Positions 6,269-9,327 of a DNA stretch of 9,327 nucleotides are shown here, piece after piece. The DNA is taken from positions 1 through 9,327 of the forward strand of contig CAMDVP010000114.1 in NCBI GenBank assembly GCA_945877525.1. Reading direction: 5' to 3'. How positions within the stretch are numbered: position 1 is the stretch's first letter; every line of letters begins with the position of its first letter. Source of the stretch: an uncultured Clostridia bacterium (GTDB lineage Bacteria; Bacillota; Clostridia; Christensenellales; Aristaeellaceae). The notes below the pieces were generated by a model that saw only the letters and a program-made list of their open reading frames with translations, ran no database searches and was not told where the DNA came from. The position numbers were made by a program, and so were the translations under genes.

Positions 6269-7064
6269 ACCGGGCTCCCCTTTCCAAATTCTCCGGGGTC
6301 AGGTGGAAAATCGCGTCGATGATATAGCCGCGATAGCTTGCGTTTCCCTCCCCGGGCGAAAGCCTTGCGTGGGCGATTTCTCCGCACAGCCCCATGGCGC
6401 ACACCGCCGCCAGCGCGGCTGTGAGAGGCCTATCCGGGCTTGCCGCAACATATGCCCCCGTCAGCGCGGACAACTGACAGCCTGTCCCCGTGACCGTGCG
6501 CATCATGGGGTGCCCGTTATGCACCCGATACACGGCGCGCCCGTCGGTCACAATATCCGTATCGCCGGTAACAATCACCACCGCGCCGCTTTCCCTGGCC
6601 AGGTACAGGGCGTTTTCCCGGGCGGATGCGGCGGGAGCTTGCTCCGCATCGTTATCCACGCCCCGGTGCAATGCCGCCCCGCCTGCCAGCGCAGCGATTT
6701 CCCCCGCATTGCCTCGTATTGCCGCAAAGCGCACCTGCGCAAGCAGCTGCCGCCCTGCATTCCTGCGCATTTCCGAGCAGCCCACGCCCACGGGATCCAG
6801 CACCACGGGACAGCCAAGACGGTTGGCCTCCCGGCCTGACAGCATCATCGCTCGTATCTTCCGCGGATTGGGGGTTCCCAGGTTCAGCACCAGCCCGCTG
6901 CACATGGCGGTGATTTCCGCCGCTTCGTCGGGATCATCCGCCATGATGGGTGAACCGCCGCAAGCCAGCAGCAGGTTGGCGCAGTCGTTGGCGGTTACGT
7001 AATTGGTGATGCAATGCAAAAGCGGCCGAACGGCACGGCATTGCGCAATGATCTCCCCCAGCAT
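6252..7064 (-). CDS. thiM: ThiM, hydroxyethylthiazole kinase
   Basis: A 270-residue ribokinase-fold enzyme that phosphorylates 4-methyl-5-(2-hydroxyethyl)thiazole, the salvage route to the thiazole half. Motifs are HCITNYVTANDCANLLLACG (17-36), SPIMADDPDEA (38-48), VVLDPVGVGCS (86-96), IRGNAGEIAALAGG (115-128), VTGDTDIVTDG (164-174) and VTGTGCQLSA (190-199) with catalytic-loop Cys195. The ATG at 7064 is chosen for GGGAGG 5 bases upstream and because ThiM begins at this point. A GTG/ATG extension up to 7151 would run through the riboswitch and terminator and is rejected. It is the first gene behind the TPP riboswitch, so expression should fall when TPP is high. It overlaps thiE by 17 bp. It fits downstream of ThiW-mediated thiazole uptake. 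Confidence 0.95.
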   Translation of the reverse strand: MLGEIIAQCRAVRPLLHCITNYVTANDCANLLLACGGSPIMADDPDEAAEITAMCSGLVLNLGTPNPRKIRAMMLSGREANRLGCPVVLDPVGVGCSEMRRNAGRQLLAQVRFAAIRGNAGEIAALAGGAALHRGVDNDAEQAPAASARENALYLARESGAVVIVTGDTDIVTDGRAVYRVHNGHPMMRTVTGTGCQLSALTGAYVAASPDRPLTAALAAVCAMGLCGEIAHARLSPGEGNASYRGYIIDAIFHLTPENLERGARYEAEQ

Positions 7065-7084
7065 GGCGTCCTCCCAATGAAATA

Positions 7085-7108
7085 AGCGTTCCCCCGGAAG
7101 GGAACGCT
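7085..7108 (-). terminator. Attenuator hairpin of the thiM TPP riboswitch
   Basis: In transcription order, a 9-bp stem pairs AGCGTTCCC (7108-7100) with GGGAACGCT (7093-7085) across a 6-nt loop. It is followed by a moderately U-rich TATTTCATT and then the thiM ribosome binding site. The 5' arm and loop contain TCCCTTC (7103-7097). This is the exact complement of GAAGGGA (7134-7128) at the 3' end of the aptamer. Pairing of those two would abolish the hairpin, which gives a simple antiterminator (no TPP) versus terminator (TPP bound) switch. The tail is not a clean U-run, so termination strength is uncertain. Confidence 0.7.
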
Positions 7109-7121
7109 CTTTTGCGAAAAG

Positions 7122-7210
7122 GCAGGCTCCCTTCGGCGGCATTATCCGCATCAGGTGTAAGGGTCGAAGGTGAGTCCTTCCTCTCAGCCTGTCATAACAA
7201 GCTCCCCTGC
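7122..7210 (-). promoter_or_regulatory. TPP riboswitch (THI element) aptamer controlling thiM-thiE
   Basis: A canonical thiamin pyrophosphate aptamer on the minus strand. P1 pairs GCAGG (7210-7206) with CCTGC (7126-7122). GGGGAGC starts P2/P3, and P3 is GCTTGT-TATG-ACAGGC. CTGAGAGG (7187-7180) is the pyrimidine-binding motif and GAAGG/CCTTC forms P3a. GACCC closes P2, and ACCTGATGCGGATAATGCCGC supplies P4/P5 and the UGAU pyrophosphate-binding loop. CCGAAGGGAG ends the fold. It starts about at the predicted transcription start and sits 58 bp before thiM, with an attenuator in between. Confidence 0.96.
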
Positions 7211-7217
7211 GTCATGC

Positions 7218-7246
7218 AGTATAGCACCGAAGCGTCCGTCTGTCAA
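7218..7246 (-). promoter_or_regulatory. Consensus sigma-A promoter for thiM-thiE
   Basis: On the minus strand, a perfect TTGACA (7246-7241) is separated by exactly 17 bp from TATACT (7223-7218). Transcription would begin near 7211, immediately at the 5' side of the TPP aptamer P1. The -35 box lies only 2-3 bp downstream of the U-tract of the preceding terminator. This is the only strong promoter I see in the thiamin locus. Confidence 0.88.
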
Positions 7247-7254
7247 CCCAAAAG

Positions 7255-7284
7255 GGGCGGCGGCCCTTCATCAGGCCGCCGCCC
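7255..7284 (-). terminator. Strong intrinsic terminator downstream of the SH3-domain gene
   Basis: An 11-bp perfect, entirely G/C stem (7274-7284 with 7255-7265) has an 8-nt loop and is followed on the minus strand by C TTTT GGG. There is no U-tract in the plus direction, so it works on minus-strand transcripts. It would end the transcript of the gene at 7519-9327 plus the small ORF at 7315-7497, and insulate the thiM promoter just downstream. Confidence 0.85.
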
Positions 7285-7314
7285 ACGATTTGATGGTGGT
7301 TATACTGTTCTCGC

Positions 7315-7497
7315 TTAAAACAATTGCTTTACTGAAGGCAGAGGATTTGTGCCTGCGGGCGCGTCCGCAGCCTCAATCGTCGCGGCCAAAGGCCGCTCGT
7401 TTCGGCTGACTCGTTCGGCTTTCTCTTTGTCACCACTGGCGAGCCGTCGCCCTTTGAAAACCTCCGGGGGACGTTCCTTTGCTACTATGCTTTTCAA
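7315..7497 (-). CDS. Doubtful 60-codon ORF between the SH3 gene and its terminator
   Basis: A small reading frame starts with TTG at 7497 and ends with TAA at 7315. The predicted 60 residues are polar and highly charged, for example KERPPEVFKGRR, GDKEKAERVSRNERPLAA and TNPLPSVKQLF. There is no hydrophobic segment. I do not recognise a characterised domain. No clear ribosome binding site precedes the TTG, which weakens the case for translation. The DNA has its own structure: hairpins GCGGCC-TTT-GGCCGC (7382-7396) and TGCGG/CCGCA (near 7354-7369), plus a near-tandem repeat AGCCGAACGAG / AGCCGAAACGAG. It may be a small protein, a structured transcribed spacer, or a dispersed element. It fills the 7285-7518 gap, which otherwise holds nothing I can name. 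Confidence 0.3.
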   Translation of the reverse strand: MKSIVAKERPPEVFKGRRLASGDKEKAERVSRNERPLAATIEAADAPAGTNPLPSVKQLF

Positions 7498-7518
7498 GCA
7501 GCACAGTATTAATGGAAA

Positions 7519-9327
7519 TCAGAAGTCCCCGTTGTCCCGGTCATTGGCAAAATCACCGTTGTCCTCGGCCTTGGGCCGGGCTTCCTGCTTTGGACGGTAG
7601 GAGGCGGTGTAGCCGCCGGTCTGTCCATCCTGGGCAGATGTGCCTGCGCGATAGGCGGTGCGCCGTCCGGCAGGACGGGCCGCGTCGTTCTGGGCGCGGT
7701 AGGAAGCCGTGTAGTCAGACGGCTTGTCGGCGCTATCGGGACGGGACTGCTGAGGCGCGCCGGGGCGTGCATAGCCCGACGGTTGGGTGCTGCCCGAGGG
7801 CGCAGCAGGGCGGCTGTACGGGCTCTGGGCCGTGCCGGGCCTGCGGGCCTGCCCCTGGGGCCGCTGGGCGCCTGTCTGGTTGGGATAGGTACCGGTCCGG
7901 GGCGCTGTACCCTGGCGGGCATAGGGCCGGGCCTCGCTGCGCTGCTGGGCCGCCGCCTGAGCGCGCCGCGCTGCCGCGCGCTGGGCCGCCTTGCGCTTGT
8001 TGTTGTTGTAAACCACATAGAGGTAGATGCCGCCGCCAAGCAGCGCGATGACCACCACCGCGATGATCCAGCCGATGATGCCGCCGCCGCCCTGCTCCTC
8101 GCCGCCCGCGGGGTCAATCACATCCATGGTGGGGATGGGCTCCAGGGTAGCGGTAGGCTCGGCGGAAACGGTTTCCGTGGGCAGGGCCTCGGTGGGCTCC
8201 ACCGGGGGCACCGTGGCAAAGGGATCAAAGGGCTCGTAGCTTACGTTCAATCCGTTGTTGGGATTGGTCCAGGTGTTCACAGTCTGATCCTCGGCAGACA
8301 CGATGCCGCCGGTGCCCGTGCCGGTGTAATCCTGGTTGTTGTTGCTTGAAGCGCTGTTATTGGTCAGGCCCTGCTTGTACTCATCGCTCCCCAGGAATTC
8401 CTCCAGCTCGGCGATGGTCATCTGCCTGAAATAATCCCCGTGGATGTAACCCTCCTTGCCGCCGTAGCTGACGCGGTACCAGGTGTCGTTACCCACCCGG
8501 GTAGTACCCAGAATCAGGCAGAAGGCATACTGCTTGAGGCTTGCGATGCGGCTGGATGAGGTGCTGGCCTCCTTGCGGAAGTTCACCGAGCTGGCCGACA
8601 CATAGCCGTAGCTGGACAATCCGTCGGGGTTATAGGGCGGGGGCGTGATGGCCAGGGTGGGCGCGGGGGTTGCCAGGCTGTCAAGATATGCCTGCTCCTC
8701 CTGGGCGGTCATCATGCGCAGCATATCGGCGCGAATGTAGCCCCACTGGCTGTTGTACTGCACCACATGCCAGGCCACGCCGTCCTGATAGTCCTGATCG
8801 CGGACGTACACCACCACGTCCTTGCTGAGCACGTCGATGATGCTGGACATGGTGCTGGGCAGGCTGCGGACATCCCCATCGGCCCCGCTGGTCCCCGCCT
8901 CGCCGGTGCTCTGCGCAGGCTGGGGCGAGGGGGGAGCCGGGTCGGGGGCCGGAGTAGCGTTCTGCTCCTTCCACTGGTTGAGGTAATACTGGGCTTCCTC
9001 GTTGTTGATGCGCCGCAGGCTGCTGTCGGGTACATAGCCGGGCACGTTGTCGAGGGTGGTCACCAGGCTCCAGGCGGCTCCGCCGTCATACTCCTGGCCG
9101 GTCACCAGTACCAGCTCGTTCGCCTCCATGCGACGGATGATGGCCTCGTCGGCATTGCTGATGCCGGTGCGCAGGGCCACCGCCTGCGTGGTGAGCGCAT
9201 AGCCGCTGTACTGCGCGGGCACCGGGGTATCGGTGGGGGCCTGGGTCGGGTCGGGGGTGGTCGTGGGGGCGTGGGTCGGCGCGGCGGGCGCGTGCGCGTC
9301 GGGCCACAGGTGCGGGTAATCCTGGGC
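7519..9327 (-). CDS. Single-pass membrane protein with extracellular SH3-like domains, 5' truncated
   Basis: The C-terminal 602 residues of a larger protein. The frame is open to the right edge (Pro/Thr/Ala-rich linker), so the GTG at 9222 is not a start. Numbering from the first visible residue, three SH3b-like modules lie at about 43-119, 152-218 and 240-318. Each ends in a GY[VI] strand (GYVPDSSL, GYIRADML, GYIHGDYF) followed by a short acidic helix (EEAQYYLNQW, QEEQAYLDSL, AELEEFLGSD). Pro-rich linkers separate them, and a Thr/Pro/Glu-rich stalk follows. A transmembrane helix is at 417-440, followed by KRKAAQRAAARR, so the tail is inside by the positive-inside rule. The 160-residue cytoplasmic tail is disordered and Arg/Pro/Gln/Ala/Ser-rich, with two YTASYR repeats and two NGDF repeats at the end. 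SH3b modules often bind peptidoglycan. The function is unknown; a cell-envelope sensor or scaffold is a guess. The signal peptide, if any, lies outside the window. Confidence 0.8.
   Translation of the reverse strand, partial: AQDYPHLWPDAHAPAAPTHAPTTTPDPTQAPTDTPVPAQYSGYALTTQAVALRTGISNADEAIIRRMEANELVLVTGQEYDGGAAWSLVTTLDNVPGYVPDSSLRRINNEEAQYYLNQWKEQNATPAPDPAPPSPQPAQSTGEAGTSGADGDVRSLPSTMSSIIDVLSKDVVVYVRDQDYQDGVAWHVVQYNSQWGYIRADMLRMMTAQEEQAYLDSLATPAPTLAITPPPYNPDGLSSYGYVSASSVNFRKEASTSSSRIASLKQYAFCLILGTTRVGNDTWYRVSYGGKEGYIHGDYFRQMTIAELEEFLGSDEYKQGLTNNSASSNNNQDYTGTGTGGIVSAEDQTVNTWTNPNNGLNVSYEPFDPFATVPPVEPTEALPTETVSAEPTATLEPIPTMDVIDPAGGEEQGGGGIIGWIIAVVVIALLGGGIYLYVVYNNNKRKAAQRAAARRAQAAAQQRSEARPYARQGTAPRTGTYPNQTGAQRPQGQARRPGTAQSPYSRPAAPSGSTQPSGYARPGAPQQSRPDSADKPSDYTASYRAQNDAARPAGRRTAYRAGTSAQDGQTGGYTASYRPKQEARPKAEDNGDFANDRDNGDF
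7594..7713 (-). repeat. Two YTASYR-coding repeats in the cytoplasmic tail
   Basis: Copies at 7696-7713 and 7594-7611 both encode YTASYR, but with different synonymous codons (TACACGGCTTCC versus TACACCGCCTCC). The peptide is therefore conserved rather than the DNA recently duplicated. The following residues are similar in character (AQNDAARPAGRR and PKQEARPKAED). The repeat is a candidate short linear motif. Confidence 0.6.

Noticed and set aside
7065..7151. Upstream start for thiM
   Set aside because: The extra 29 codons are translated from the riboswitch and attenuator. The family start at 7064 has GGGAGG just before it.
7509..8117. Alternative minus-strand frame opposite the SH3-protein tail
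   Set aside because: It is an Arg/Pro/Ala-rich out-of-frame reading of the same GC-rich DNA. The SH3-protein frame has clear domains, a membrane helix and an intact stop.
1..9327. CRISPR arrays, tRNA or rRNA genes, transposases, attachment sites
   Set aside because: None seen. There are no regularly spaced direct repeats, no tRNA-like cloverleaf with a GGTTCGAATCC-type arm, and no integrase or transposase motifs.

Overview
The window (about 60% G+C by eye) looks like a chromosomal segment from a GC-rich member of class Clostridia (Bacillota). This is inferred from the two-OB-fold SSB-type protein, the ThiW-type ECF S component, the TPP riboswitch with Gram-positive-style attenuation, strong AGGAGG-type ribosome binding sites, and the multi-SH3 surface protein. 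No RNA polymerase, rRNA or other taxonomic marker is present, so a finer placement is not supported.

Layout. Positions 1-587 (+) hold the 3' part of an SSB-like gene, which converges on everything else across a symmetric hairpin terminator (596-630). From about 7250 down to 656, all genes lie on the minus strand and form a thiamin salvage locus. A consensus promoter (-35 at 7241-7246, -10 at 7218-7223) feeds a TPP riboswitch (7122-7210) with a visible attenuator (7085-7108). Then come thiM and thiE, a 231-bp structured gap, thiW, a 227-bp gap with two strong hairpins, and the tightly coupled run thiD-tenA-thiZ-thiX-thiY. Upstream, also on the minus strand, is the 3' part of a gene for a single-pass membrane protein with extracellular SH3-like domains (7519-9327). 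A doubtful 60-codon ORF and a strong terminator (7255-7284) follow it.

How it works together. ThiX/ThiY/ThiZ resemble the ABC importer for thiamin-derived pyrimidines, and TenA (with its catalytic Cys) hydrolyses aminopyrimidine to HMP. ThiD phosphorylates HMP to HMP-PP. ThiW is the predicted ECF S component for the thiazole half, ThiM phosphorylates thiazole alcohol, and ThiE joins the halves to thiamin phosphate. No thiC, thiG, thiS, thiH or thiL/TPK is in the window, so this locus is salvage rather than de novo synthesis.

The most interesting observation is the thiW leader. It shares the pyrimidine-sensing arm of the TPP riboswitch found 1.7 kb upstream (UGAGAGG, a covarying P3a stem, GACC, and a GAGGGAG-type 3' end). 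The segment that should hold the pyrophosphate-sensing UGAU/GCG internal loop is replaced by a different hairpin, and a U-tract falls in its P1. It is either a decayed TPP riboswitch or a variant with a different ligand.
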